Shown: positions 41,606 through 50,925, counted from the first letter of the stretch. The stretch: 64,000 nucleotides of DNA from Nostoc sp. 'Peltigera membranacea cyanobiont' N6 (GCF_002949735.1 NZ_CP026681.1:6664501-6728500), one strand, 5' to 3'. Numbers and translations are program-made. The notes: generated by a model not told the origin, from the letters alone.

Positions 41606-42445
41606 TTATATGCCAACATTAAACCAAAGCTTGTGTCTAACATCACTCACATAATGCCTGAGAGCAATGTTTTTACTTGCAGATCGATCTGGATAGATGA
41701 ACTGGTCTTCTACATTGAGAACATATTTTTTTGTACATAAAGGCTGACCATGATTGTGGTGCATTGTCAAATGTACAATCGTTTGTTCAGTAAAATAAAT
41801 AGGAGTCTCTTGAAGATTTGCTAAACGTTCGATAGCAAAACTCCAGTCGAATTCATGCCTAAATAATATAAATCCACCATTAACTGGATTTGATTTTTCA
41901 GAATCATCATAAATAATTCGTTCGTCAAGCGACAAAGAACAATCAGGTAGATAAAGAGAGTATTTTTCCTCCGACTTACTCAAATCTATTAAGTCAATCC
42001 CGCCGGGAAAAAATAAAATATCTGAATCAGTGTAAATCGTAGTACCATTAATAGGAATTGACATTAATGCCGACAACTTTTTGCCCAGTGGATGCAATTG
42101 AGCATAATCAAGAACACATTGAGGTAAATCCGTTCTCAGGAAATTTTGTAAAAGTATTACCTTAACGCAGGGATGGACGCGGCGGAGTAAATTACAACTA
42201 GACTCGGTGTAACTGCCATCAGAAATTACAGCAAATGTATCTGGAATGCCGACATGACGAATGAATGAGCGAATACTTGCCACTTGTTCTGGTAAATCGC
42301 GTTCGCATGAGAAAGCATAGACACTTATCGGAACTTGCCGAGTTTGTTTGATGGGGATACTGGCAATCTGAGAAATAGCTGCTTTATATAAGGAGCGATT
42401 AAATTTACCCTGAACTTTAGCAGCATGATAGCCTATATTTACCAT
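41606..42445 (-). CDS. GT-A-like protein (putative nucleotide-diphospho-sugar transferase)
   Basis: 279 residues, not a classical GT2. A DxD-like metal motif (IYTDSDILFFPGG) follows a beta-strand, with PISVYAFSCERDLPEQVASI and TFAVISDGSYTES earlier, as in GT-A/GT8-like folds; ends with VLNVEDQFIYPDRSASKNIALRH. No membrane segment. Located directly downstream of hepA. Likely a glycosyltransferase of unassigned family; alternative is a hypothetical accessory protein of the HEP island. Confidence 0.65.
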   Translation of the reverse strand: MVNIGYHAAKVQGKFNRSLYKAAISQIASIPIKQTRQVPISVYAFSCERDLPEQVASIRSFIRHVGIPDTFAVISDGSYTESSCNLLRRVHPCVKVILLQNFLRTDLPQCVLDYAQLHPLGKKLSALMSIPINGTTIYTDSDILFFPGGIDLIDLSKSEEKYSLYLPDCSLSLDERIIYDDSEKSNPVNGGFILFRHEFDWSFAIERLANLQETPIYFTEQTIVHLTMHHNHGQPLCTKKYVLNVEDQFIYPDRSASKNIALRHYVSDVRHKLWFNVGI

Positions 42446-42504
42446 TTATTTTTCCTGATTAGAATTATAAATAATTAGCTAGGAGAATAAACTCGTAATT
42501 CGCA

Positions 42505-42537
42505 AATTACGAATTACGAATTACGAATTACGAATTA
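42505..42537. repeat. AATTACG heptamers forming the hepA 3' end
   Basis: Four AATTACG units and AATTA. The hepA stop (42528-42530) and the final Asn-Ser codons lie within this array. Confidence 0.9.
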
Positions 42538-44369
42538 TAGTATTGCATCTGGTGATATTCCCAAAGCTTGCCTTGGCGTGCGAGTAATTCTTGATATTTG
42601 CCCTGTTCTACTATCCGTCCTGCTTCTAGAACTACGACTTTATCTGCTTTAGAAATAGTAGAAAGACGGTGAGCGATCGCAATTACTGTTCTACCCACAG
42701 ATAGCTTTTCTAATGAATCTTGAATTAATCGCTCGGATACAGAATCTAGGGCGCTAGTTGCTTCATCCAAAATCAAAATTTCGGGGTTCCGTAGTAGTGC
42801 CCGCGCGATCGCAATTCGCTGTCTTTGTCCTCCAGATAATCTAACACCCCGATCTCCTAATTGGGTATTAAAACCTTCGGGCATTTCTAAAATAAATTCC
42901 AACGCATTTGCTAATCTAGCAGCTTCTTGAATTTGCTCATTAGTCGCTTGTGGAGTCCCATAAGCAATATTTTGCCAAACATCAGTATTGAAGATAAAAG
43001 TATCCTGACTGACGACAGCTATTTGACGACGGAGGGAGTTAATTTCAAACAGCTTTATATCAATTTCATCGATATAAACATTTCCCTCTGTGGCATTGTA
43101 AAATCGGGGAATTAAATCAGCAAGGGTAGTTTTGCCAGCGCCAGAAGCTCCAACTAGTGCAGTCATTTTCCCCTTTTCAATGGTTAGGGTAATGTTATGC
43201 AATACTATATTTTTGTCATCGTAGCCAAAATCTACGGATACTAAATTTATTGCCCTTTCTAATGCCTTAAATTCAAGCTTTCCATTCTGAAAATAATTTT
43301 TATCATCACTTTTCAACAGATTTTTAATGTTGTCTGCCGAGCCATGTAGGGTACTGAGAAATGCCCGCGTGCCATTAATATCTTGAACAAAGGGAATGAA
43401 GCGAAATAGCACAAAGAAAAATGTTAGTAAAGAAGCAACTTGTAGGGTTCCATTACTAACCAGGCTGGTGAATGCCAAAATAATCATTCCCACCAATACT
43501 GTAGTAGCCACACCTTCAGCAATTGGCTTAACAAGTGTCCAAGTAAATACAACTTTAGTTGTAGTACTTACTACCTTGTCGCTGGCTTTGTAGTAACGTT
43601 GGCGCTCAAATTCTTGAGTACCACAAGAATGAACAGTGCGAATGCCATTAATAAATTCTATGGCTGTTGATGTAAAATTAGCATTAGCAGTTGTCATGCC
43701 AAAACTTGATTCTCTGACTCTGGCATTCAGATTAGATAACCCTACACCTAAAAGTGTAAATAGCAATGCGGAAATTACAGTTAGTTGCCATGATATCAAG
43801 AACATTGATATTAAGTAGACAAAAGTTGTTATTCCCCTAGTTACTAAAAAAGCTGCGCCACTGAAACCCTGTCTGATTCTTTCGATCTCTGTGGTGATTG
43901 TGTTAATGAGTTCACCAGAACGAGTTTTGGCAAAATAGCTTAACGATAAGGATTGTAACTGTTCAAAAATTTGTTTGCGTAAGCGATCGCCAAAATGCAG
44001 TTGAGATAATTCAGTATAGACTTGTCCAAAATAATTGAAGGCAACACGTAACCAAGTACTCAATAAAATCAGCGAAGAGATGCGGTATAAACGATTAATT
44101 GCCGATGTCTTAGATCCCAATACTAAAGTATCAAACCATTCTACTCCTGTTTGGACAGGTTGAGCGTTTGGACTAGTTAAGCTTTGCAAGAAGGAGAGTA
44201 AAAAACCAATACTCACACCTTCAAAGGTTGCTGCTAAAATTGAGAATGTCAGAGCTAAAATTACTATTTTGCGAAAGTGTTTAAATTCTCGCAATAGCAA
44301 ATAGTTATCTTGCCAAAAGCTGGAAGCTTTGAGCAGACTACGGAATTTTTGAGGAAGTTGAGAATTCAT
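42528..44369 (-). CDS. hepA: ABC exporter HepA (heterocyst envelope polysaccharide)
   Basis: 613 residues from ATG 44369, close to the roughly 600 of HepA; the frame can be read 33 codons further upstream (to 44468) but that extension lacks similarity to transporters. Six membrane helices in about residues 30-320, then an ATPase with Walker A VGASGAGKTT, Q-loop VVSQDTFIF, signature LSGGQRQRIAIARALL, Walker B ILILDEATSALD and IAIAHRLSTI. Resembles MsbA/PglK-type lipid and lipid-oligosaccharide flippases. In Anabaena PCC 7120 hepA is needed for the heterocyst polysaccharide layer. Follows hepC by about 106 bases. Confidence 0.9.
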   Translation of the reverse strand: MNSQLPQKFRSLLKASSFWQDNYLLLREFKHFRKIVILALTFSILAATFEGVSIGFLLSFLQSLTSPNAQPVQTGVEWFDTLVLGSKTSAINRLYRISSLILLSTWLRVAFNYFGQVYTELSQLHFGDRLRKQIFEQLQSLSLSYFAKTRSGELINTITTEIERIRQGFSGAAFLVTRGITTFVYLISMFLISWQLTVISALLFTLLGVGLSNLNARVRESSFGMTTANANFTSTAIEFINGIRTVHSCGTQEFERQRYYKASDKVVSTTTKVVFTWTLVKPIAEGVATTVLVGMIILAFTSLVSNGTLQVASLLTFFFVLFRFIPFVQDINGTRAFLSTLHGSADNIKNLLKSDDKNYFQNGKLEFKALERAINLVSVDFGYDDKNIVLHNITLTIEKGKMTALVGASGAGKTTLADLIPRFYNATEGNVYIDEIDIKLFEINSLRRQIAVVSQDTFIFNTDVWQNIAYGTPQATNEQIQEAARLANALEFILEMPEGFNTQLGDRGVRLSGGQRQRIAIARALLRNPEILILDEATSALDSVSERLIQDSLEKLSVGRTVIAIAHRLSTISKADKVVVLEAGRIVEQGKYQELLARQGKLWEYHQMQYYNS

Positions 44370-44475
44370 GGATTTTATAATAATAGTTTGGCAAGGTAGA
44401 TAGACCGCTATAGATGCTACGTAAGCAATTTTTGGGTTAGCTTCAGTGCGGTAGATGAAATACCGCACAGATAAG

Positions 44476-45195
44476 TTACAGTGTTTGGCTATCTAGATGT
44501 AACAGGTGAGACTGTGCCTCTACTTCCCATGAAGCTTTAATTTCTGGTAGTTTATTTAGCTGTACCGCATCTTCTAAAGTCCAACCACGAGATCCCGTCA
44601 AACTCATGTCACCCCGCAGTACGTTAAATAACTGGGGCAGATTATCGAGACTGTATTTACTCATCCAACGCCCTAGTGGTGTAATGTTGTGCGGGCAAAA
44701 CTTTATTGATTGAAAGAGTTTACCCCGTTCTCCAACACGCCATTCACGACAAAAAAGCGATCCTGTCGAGTCAATCTGCATCAACACAATCAATCCCAAC
44801 ATTACTGGACTTACTAATAGCAGCAAGACGAAAGCAGCAATCCAATCAATTAATCGCTGCAATTGTCTCCAGGGTTGATTAGGCAGTTTATTGCCGGTAG
44901 GTATGCTGAGGAATATTGGTTTATCTGCTTCTTCACACGCATCTGCCCAAAACCTGAGCAAAACCTCACCCAGCTTTGGATCTATACTTACCAAAGTTAC
45001 AGGAGAATGTTGTAAGCATTCTACTAGCGATCGCTTACTATCTAATGAAGGCAGATAGGGTTGTTTCACTCGTCCAGGCTGCTTTACCAATAACTGACCC
45101 CGCCGCCATTGGAGTGTGCAGTACCCACGACGATCTTGGTGTTCCTGGGTTACATCATATAAATTCTCTAGAGTTGGAATTATTGAAGCTGTCAT
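44476..45195 (-). CDS. hepC: Sugar transferase-like protein HepC
   Basis: 239 residues. The C-terminal half resembles the polyprenyl-phosphate sugar-phosphotransferase domain (bac_transf, PF02397): one membrane helix at about 115-140 (LIDWIAAFVLLLLVSPVMLG), FCREWRVGERGKLFQSIKF, then LDNLPQLFNVLRGDMSLTGSRG. The usual stretch after KF, containing the catalytic Asp-Glu pair, is replaced by a very short CPHNITPLGRWM, and LDELPQ reads LDNLPQ, so activity is questionable. N-terminal 100 residues are a separate, unrecognised domain. Place directly upstream of hepA identifies it as HepC, needed for HEP in Anabaena. Confidence 0.85.
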   Translation of the reverse strand: MTASIIPTLENLYDVTQEHQDRRGYCTLQWRRGQLLVKQPGRVKQPYLPSLDSKRSLVECLQHSPVTLVSIDPKLGEVLLRFWADACEEADKPIFLSIPTGNKLPNQPWRQLQRLIDWIAAFVLLLLVSPVMLGLIVLMQIDSTGSLFCREWRVGERGKLFQSIKFCPHNITPLGRWMSKYSLDNLPQLFNVLRGDMSLTGSRGWTLEDAVQLNKLPEIKASWEVEAQSHLLHLDSQTL

Positions 45196-45724
45196 AATGT
45201 CTTTGGGTTTATACAGGAGTGAATTAGTGAGGCGTTATCAAAGGCTATCAATGCCAAAGACCCAAATCCGAATCTTGTTGTAAGTCCAAAAAGTTGGAGA
45301 TAATTGAGGGCAAAAATATGTTATTGCTATTTGCCACTCAGCCAAGCACATATCGTCCAGAATTCCGGTGGTGTAGAGGTGTACAATCAACGTTACTATC
45401 AATATTCATGGACAATCGGTATTTTCCGGTAACTACTGAAAGTAGAAATATGTAGAGGGAAATTACCCATAAATCGATATTTACGTTTAATTGCACTGAG
45501 GTGTTTATTGTATCGATAGATGTAAAAAAACCAGTCTGCTCTTGTCTTCTAGCCTTTATGAATGTGCTTTCATCTCTAGAATATAAGACTATCTAGAAAC
45601 AGCGATCGCTCAACTAAATTCTTTATTTACTCTTTAAAGAGCCAGTGATTTCTCTGAAAACTCATAAAGATAGTATAAATATACTAAAATTTTCCCGATC
45701 GCAATAAAATTAAATTTTGTTCAT
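45196..45724 (-). promoter_or_regulatory. Upstream region of hepC-hepA
   Basis: About 530 bases between hepC and the terminator of the Wzc gene; must carry the hepC promoter if that terminator works. On the minus strand ACCGGAA occurs twice (45424-45430 and 45363-45369, 61 bases apart). No complete GTA-N8-TAC NtcA site was found by eye. No gene. Confidence 0.5.
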
Positions 45725-45760
45725 AAAAAAGCAAGGTAGCACAGCTGTGCTACCTTGCTT
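45725..45760 (-). terminator. Intrinsic terminator after the Wzc-type gene
   Basis: Perfect 32-base palindrome (45729-45760; AAGCAAGGTAGCACAG and its inverse) followed on the minus strand by TTTTTT (complement of 45725-45730). Lies 75 bases past the stop of the Wzc-type gene. Confidence 0.85.
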
Positions 45761-45761
45761 G

Positions 45762-45816
45762 GTTTGTAGTGAGCGCTTTAGCGCTCAAATCAAGGACTAA
45801 AGTCCTTACTACAAAC
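45762..45816. repeat. Palindromic dispersed repeat (GTTTGTAGT family), copy 2
   Basis: Perfect 9-bp terminal inverted repeats GTTTGTAGT / ACTACAAAC, with GAGCGCTTTAGCGCTC and AAGGACTAAAGTCCTT inside. Confidence 0.85.
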
Positions 45817-45835
45817 TCTTGAAACTAAGTACTAG

Positions 45836-48085
45836 TTACTTTTCTACAGCTTGACGCAGGGCCAATTGCTGTTGTTTTACATAAGGTACGTAATTACTGC
45901 TAGAGTTTGATACCCCGTTAGCCACAACCCCAATCAGATTTAACTTACTTAGCATGGCTGTAGCCTGAGTCAGCTGGCTTCGTGTCACAATACCAATGCT
46001 TGCCACCATGACCACACTACGACAAGATGAAGCGGTAAGCATGGCATCCACCAAGCCAAGAACTGGGGGAGCATCTATGAGTACCAAATCATAGTTTTCC
46101 TCAAAAGCTGCCATCAATTGCATCATCCGAGGGGAACTCAACAGATTAGCTGGGTCAGCAGGTTTGGGGCCAGCAGTCAAAATATCGATGTAGGAAGAAC
46201 CTGAATATTGAAGACTAATCTGGTTTGGTAGAGTTGCATCACTCGCTAATAGAGTTGAAAGCCCCTGTTCATTAGGAAGATTCAGTTGGTGGTGCAAGCT
46301 GGGATCGCGTAAATTGGCATCAATCAGTAACACCCTTTTGTGTAAACGGGCAGCACTCATCGCCAGACCAAGCGCCAAAGCTGATTTCCCCTCATCGGCT
46401 AAAGCTGAGGTAATCATCAAAGATTTTAAATTAGCAACAGTATTTAAAAGTTCAATGTTTTTGTAAATCAGATCCAGCGATTCCCAACGCGGTGGAGATT
46501 GTAATACCTGAATTGTCCAGGGAGCGAGAACTTCTGGCTTCCCAAAAGGCAACTTGATCATTGATTCTTTGGGTTTGGCTGGCGGTAATTTGGGAGTTGT
46601 TCCCAACAACGGCATGGCCATTTGCTTCTCTAATTCAGCAGTGGTGTGAACTGCATCATCAGCCGATTCTCGAATAAAGGCAGCAATGCCTCCTAACATA
46701 AATCCAACCACTCCACCTAACAGCAAATTCTGCTGAAGATTGGGGCCTAATTGGCCACCTTTTTGAGGTTCTTCCACAACTTCCCAATTAAAACCACCCT
46801 TGGAAAGTTCTTGCCGTAATTGCTGTTCTGCTCTTAAAAGTTGCTCTAACCTTTCACGACTAAATTGTAACTGCGGTAGCATCCGATTGTAATAAGCCAA
46901 CAGAGGCGGAAAGCGTTTTATTTCCAAACGCAGATCGTTTTCTTTCTGAGCTAAAGTTTGATCGCGAGCAGTTAAAGCAACTATAGTTGTCTGCGTTTCT
47001 ACTAACTGACCAGCAAGGCTAAGATCGATTTGGCCAAGTTGTCCTTTTTCGAGAAGAGAGTCTCCAGAAGTGAATCCACCAGCAGATTTTTCGCCTAAAG
47101 TTCTTCCTACTTCTTGTTGCAATAATTCCTTCTGACTCTGAAGCTGTTCTTTGAGCTTTTGCACACTCGGAGTCTGATCTGTAAAGCGTAAACGTTCTTG
47201 TGCTAGTGCTAGTTCTGTTTTTTGAATTTCGTTCAGTAAGCCTTGATAGCGAGTAGACTGACTCAGACGAGAAGCAACTAAAGCATTTTGGGGAGAACGG
47301 TTAAGTTGTTCTTCCAGAGATTTTTGGCGTGCTAAAGCTTCCCCATATTGAGCGCGAGTTGTCTGTCGTTCTTGGGAAATATTGTTCAAAGCTGTTTCAA
47401 TCGCCTTGGCCTGTGACTCTGGATCGATTAAGTTCTGATTTCTACGAAACCTTTGTAAATTTGTCTCAGCCGCGTTCACTTCTTCACTGGCTTTACTTAA
47501 CTGTTCCCTAATAATTTGCAGACCTTTTTGTAAACGCGAATTCTGTTGGTCTTTGTTATATTCGACATAAACTTGTCGAATTGCACCCAGAACTTTTTGT
47601 GTTTTTTCTGGATCTCCAGCCGTGTATTCAACTTGAAATATTTTAGTAGCGACATTATCTTCTTTGCTCCTTAATTGAGTTAAGACCAAAGAAGCTTTGA
47701 TTTCACTTGCACTTATATCTGGATAACTAGATTGAAGTTTATCAACTGCTTTTTGAATGAGTCCCGAACTCTGCATCAAGTTAAGCTGGGTTGCAGTATC
47801 TATCACAACATTAGAGTCGGTAAACTGGTTGTCTAACCCAGCACCTTCTGTCTTGCCTTGATAGTTAGGTTCTACTAGCAGTTGCATTGAACTTTTATAA
47901 GTAGGTTTGGTCTTTAAAGTTACTATACCTGCAATAGCAATAGAACTAATTAATACTGCTAAAAACCAAGGAAATCTTCGTACAAATACGGCAAATAACT
48001 GTCCGTAACCTGGCTCACTTTCAGAAGCTGGAGTTATCTGAGGATTTAGACTAGTTTGAACCACTTTTATTATCCTTGTCTTCAA
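45836..48085 (-). CDS. Polysaccharide co-polymerase / BY-kinase (Wzc-like)
   Basis: 749 residues. Wzz-type N-terminal part with TM1 at about residues 35-53 (WFLAVLISSIAIAGIVTL), long periplasmic coiled coil, TM2 around 455 (NLLLGGVVGFMLGGIAAF), then a cytosolic tyrosine kinase domain: Walker A SALADEGKSALALG, Walker A' VLLIDANLRDPSLH, Walker B LVLIDAPPVLGLVDAM. The C-terminal tail has only a few Tyr (NYVPYVKQQQ), fewer than classical Wzc. Controls chain length and assembly of the envelope polysaccharide. Followed by a strong terminator. Confidence 0.9.
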   Translation of the reverse strand: MKTRIIKVVQTSLNPQITPASESEPGYGQLFAVFVRRFPWFLAVLISSIAIAGIVTLKTKPTYKSSMQLLVEPNYQGKTEGAGLDNQFTDSNVVIDTATQLNLMQSSGLIQKAVDKLQSSYPDISASEIKASLVLTQLRSKEDNVATKIFQVEYTAGDPEKTQKVLGAIRQVYVEYNKDQQNSRLQKGLQIIREQLSKASEEVNAAETNLQRFRRNQNLIDPESQAKAIETALNNISQERQTTRAQYGEALARQKSLEEQLNRSPQNALVASRLSQSTRYQGLLNEIQKTELALAQERLRFTDQTPSVQKLKEQLQSQKELLQQEVGRTLGEKSAGGFTSGDSLLEKGQLGQIDLSLAGQLVETQTTIVALTARDQTLAQKENDLRLEIKRFPPLLAYYNRMLPQLQFSRERLEQLLRAEQQLRQELSKGGFNWEVVEEPQKGGQLGPNLQQNLLLGGVVGFMLGGIAAFIRESADDAVHTTAELEKQMAMPLLGTTPKLPPAKPKESMIKLPFGKPEVLAPWTIQVLQSPPRWESLDLIYKNIELLNTVANLKSLMITSALADEGKSALALGLAMSAARLHKRVLLIDANLRDPSLHHQLNLPNEQGLSTLLASDATLPNQISLQYSGSSYIDILTAGPKPADPANLLSSPRMMQLMAAFEENYDLVLIDAPPVLGLVDAMLTASSCRSVVMVASIGIVTRSQLTQATAMLSKLNLIGVVANGVSNSSSNYVPYVKQQQLALRQAVEK

Positions 48086-48223
48086 GACTTACGCTAAGAG
48101 ATATCCCGAAGAATACCTATTGTTTTTACGAACTACCTTTAGAGAGCGCATCGCTAGAGAAGTACGCCAAAGAGGAGAGAGAAAAATAAATAGGTAATCT
48201 TATAGTAAGAAGAGATTCAGAAA

Positions 48224-49327
48224 TCAAATGAATAATTGATGCCCACCACAAGCCTGATTAATAATTTGCTCAACCTTCCCAAAAAAGGCATTTTCTGAAA
48301 AGTTTGCTACCGCATGATTTCGGATGCGCTCGTAATTCCAAGAAATGCCATTGGCTTCTAGTAATGCAACTTGTAAAGATTCGGGTGTTTGTCTTTTGAA
48401 AAAGACTCCTGTTTCACCTGGTATTTGAGTATCTAATACTCCACCTGCTCCATAAGCGATAACTGGTGTGCCGCTAGCATTAGCTTCTACTGGAACTAAC
48501 CCGTAATCTTCTAAGGCTGCGACAATAATAGACTTGGCTTTGGAAAACAAGTCTTTGCGGGTTCTATCACTTACGTGTCCCAAGAACACAATATTTTTTA
48601 ATGCTTTAGATTTTAACCGTTCTAATTCTGGCCCGTCACCTGATATTAATAATTGCCATCCCAGCCAGTTAAAAGCTTCGACTATTATATCAAGGCGTTT
48701 ATAGCTAATCATCCGGGCTGAAGCCAGATAATATTCATCTTTTATATCTGAAAAAACAAATTTGCTAGTATCAATTGGATAGTTTACCATCATTGCCTTT
48801 TTGCCATAAATATTTTCAATCCGGCGGGCAACAACACTAGAATTAGCTATGTAAAGGTCAGGTTCCTGTGCATATTTCAGGTCTACCTTTCTCATTACTT
48901 GAAATACTTGTTCAATTAAAGGTGCAAAATATCTATAGTCTCCGTATTCTCTTAAATAGGTTGCTGTATCCCATAAGAAACGGGTGACGTTATGGCAAAA
49001 GCAAATGTGGCGGGCATTGGGATTTTTTCGGACTGCTTTGGCGAAGCTGGTGCTACTGCTAATAATTAGATCGTAGTCTTGCAGATCCAAAGAGCGAAAA
49101 GCAGGAAAATATAGAGGAGCCATTGCCCTGAAATATTTTGCTGCACCAGGGATTTTTTGTAAGAAGGTTGTGTTGACGATGCGATCGCCTAAATCGATAG
49201 TTTTTTGGCGATCGTACAGAGATGTGAAAATGTCTGCTTCGGGATAACGCTTACAAAGCAGTTCAAATACACGCTCTGCCCCACCTCGCTGGGTTAAATA
49301 ATCGTGGACTAGAGCAATTTTCATCAA
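48224..49327 (-). CDS. Glycosyltransferase family 4 (WbaZ-like)
   Basis: 367 residues. Starts MMKIALVHDYLTQRGGAERV, with HICFCHNVTRFLWD in the acceptor half (typical of WbaZ-type mannosyltransferases) and GDGPELERLKS, EDYGLVPVEANASGTPVIAYG in the donor half (EX7E). The mannosyl assignment is by resemblance only. Between the SAF oxidoreductase and Wzc genes; 138 bases from the latter. Confidence 0.9.
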   Translation of the reverse strand: MMKIALVHDYLTQRGGAERVFELLCKRYPEADIFTSLYDRQKTIDLGDRIVNTTFLQKIPGAAKYFRAMAPLYFPAFRSLDLQDYDLIISSSTSFAKAVRKNPNARHICFCHNVTRFLWDTATYLREYGDYRYFAPLIEQVFQVMRKVDLKYAQEPDLYIANSSVVARRIENIYGKKAMMVNYPIDTSKFVFSDIKDEYYLASARMISYKRLDIIVEAFNWLGWQLLISGDGPELERLKSKALKNIVFLGHVSDRTRKDLFSKAKSIIVAALEDYGLVPVEANASGTPVIAYGAGGVLDTQIPGETGVFFKRQTPESLQVALLEANGISWNYERIRNHAVANFSENAFFGKVEQIINQACGGHQLFI

Positions 49328-49465
49328 TTTGACCTAAAGTTTCGATCGGGTGTGTTTCAACGCTCCCCAGCAAGTTACTATCAACAACTTTAGTGTCCCG
49401 CAGTATAGCTTCCTTTTCTCTCTGTTTACGAAATTCTGGCGACAAATACATTGGTAGGGCTTCGG

Positions 49466-49550
49466 AGATCCCCCCAACCCCCCTTAAAAAGGGGGGCTTT
49501 TTCTCCTCTTTACCCCCTTTTTAAGGGGGTCGCCGTAGGCGGGGGGATCT
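49466..49550. repeat. MITE-like palindromic repeat (AGATCCCC family)
   Basis: 10-bp terminal inverted repeats AGATCCCCCC (49466-49475) and GGGGGGATCT (49541-49550), inner CCCCTTAAAAAGGGG and CCCCCTTTTTAAGGGGG hairpins. Related to 7491-7612. Confidence 0.8.
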
Positions 49551-49564
49551 GATCCGAAACCTAT

Positions 49565-49590
49565 TAGGGGCGTACAGCTGTACGCCCCTA
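49565..49590. terminator. Perfect 26-base palindrome after the SAF oxidoreductase gene
   Basis: TAGGGGCGTACAG and its exact inverse with no loop. It lies 22 bases beyond the stop of the minus-strand gene ending at 49612. There is no T-tract, so termination is only possible, not shown. Confidence 0.5.
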
Positions 49591-49611
49591 CAGCCGATTT
49601 ATTTGTTGCTA

Positions 49612-50925
49612 TTACCCAACTGCTACCAAGATTTTTTCTGTGGCGAAATAATTGTTTTGCTCAGTTCTTAGTTGGTCGCAAAGTCTGCCTTCAGGTAATT
49701 CTACATCCTCATAAGTGAGGACTTGATCCTTAGAAATATCCCGTTTTAGGCGACACCCTTCAGCTAAACCAATTGGTAGAAGATTTTGCTGTTGGACAAT
49801 GGGGGAATTTTCACATTGTCCGTAGGTCATGTAGTAACCGATGCCATCTAGGGTTTCTCCTGCTTTCAGGTCGATTTTGGCGGTGGTGACAACATCTACT
49901 AATGGACCTGCGAGTGGAGACATAACGGCATCACCGAAGAGGACAGCACGCGCTACGGACAAGGGAACTTCAAAATGACAGAGGTGATAAGGAGTATGGA
50001 AGCTGTAAAGTGGGCCTTCGCCTAATTTGTATAAGTTGAGATAGTGGCGTTGCTTGGGGTCGTCGTGAGTGGCAAATACATATACGCCTGGGCCTGGTTT
50101 TGCTCCAACTACATAATCGACAATGCCGCCCAGTTCTTTGAGTTGTTCAACATCATATAAATGGGTCATTTCATCGACATAACCGTTGAAGTCATATCCC
50201 AACATTCCCCGTTTGGCGACTTTCATCCCTGTGGCATTGGCAACGATCGCTTGCTCGAAGGAAATTTTGGTTCCGTCGGCGAAGCTAGCCACCATGTGGG
50301 GCTTTTGACCCCAACGTTTTGCAAATCCTTCCTGGGTGGTGGGATTGCGATAGGGGTCTTGGAGTCCTTTAATGTTACCGCACAATAAGGGAGTTAAACC
50401 AATGCTTTTGACAAAGCGGTAGAGGTTCATTTGCACCCCTGGCTGATCGCCATCACAAGCAGTAAGAATGACACCTGCTTTGTCAGCATAGACTTTCAGG
50501 ATGGGGCCAATAGTGCCGTCGAGTTCGGCATTCATCATAATCACATGTTTGCAATGAGTGATCGCTTCCATAACGATGTGAGCGCCAAATTCTACTGCAC
50601 CTGTGACTTCGATTATGGCCTCGATGCCCTCAGCCTGACACAGTAACTTAGCGTCTTCTGTGACTGCATATTTACCATTTGCGATCGCATCTTCTAATTC
50701 GCTGACAGTTGCAACAACTTGAATATCTTCAATTCCTGCTTCCGAATAAGCTTGTTTAGCTGCGTCAATCTGGCGATTGGAGATTGCAACTAACTCCATT
50801 CCTGGCACTGAATTGACAATTTGGTTGGCAATTCCTCGACCCATAAAACCAGCACCAATCATTCCCACTTTAATAGGATTTTCTGCTGCTGCACGGGCTT
50901 GTAAGGCGCGATCGATAATAATCAT
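49612..50925 (-). CDS. NAD(P)-dependent oxidoreductase, homoserine dehydrogenase-like with SAF domain
   Basis: 437 residues. Rossmann start IKVGMIGAGFMGRGIANQI (about 18-36), middle AIIEVTGAVEFGAHIVMEAI and HVIMMNAELDGTIGPIL as in homoserine/aspartate-type dehydrogenases, and a C-terminal SAF-like part (GLAEGCRLKRDISKDQVLTYEDVEL). Proteins of this type occur in polysaccharide clusters and probably oxidise or reduce a sugar-derived compound rather than homoserine. Strong EC assignment is not possible. Confidence 0.85.
   Translation of the reverse strand: MIIIDRALQARAAAENPIKVGMIGAGFMGRGIANQIVNSVPGMELVAISNRQIDAAKQAYSEAGIEDIQVVATVSELEDAIANGKYAVTEDAKLLCQAEGIEAIIEVTGAVEFGAHIVMEAITHCKHVIMMNAELDGTIGPILKVYADKAGVILTACDGDQPGVQMNLYRFVKSIGLTPLLCGNIKGLQDPYRNPTTQEGFAKRWGQKPHMVASFADGTKISFEQAIVANATGMKVAKRGMLGYDFNGYVDEMTHLYDVEQLKELGGIVDYVVGAKPGPGVYVFATHDDPKQRHYLNLYKLGEGPLYSFHTPYHLCHFEVPLSVARAVLFGDAVMSPLAGPLVDVVTTAKIDLKAGETLDGIGYYMTYGQCENSPIVQQQNLLPIGLAEGCRLKRDISKDQVLTYEDVELPEGRLCDQLRTEQNNYFATEKILVAVG

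Noticed and set aside
45421..45440. Possible NtcA site (TTA-N8-TAC on minus strand) upstream of hepC
   Set aside because: Only five of six consensus bases and no convincing -10 box at the right spacing.
49263..49451. Minus-strand 62-codon frame before the WbaZ-like gene
   Set aside because: Overlaps the start of the real GT gene, no family features.
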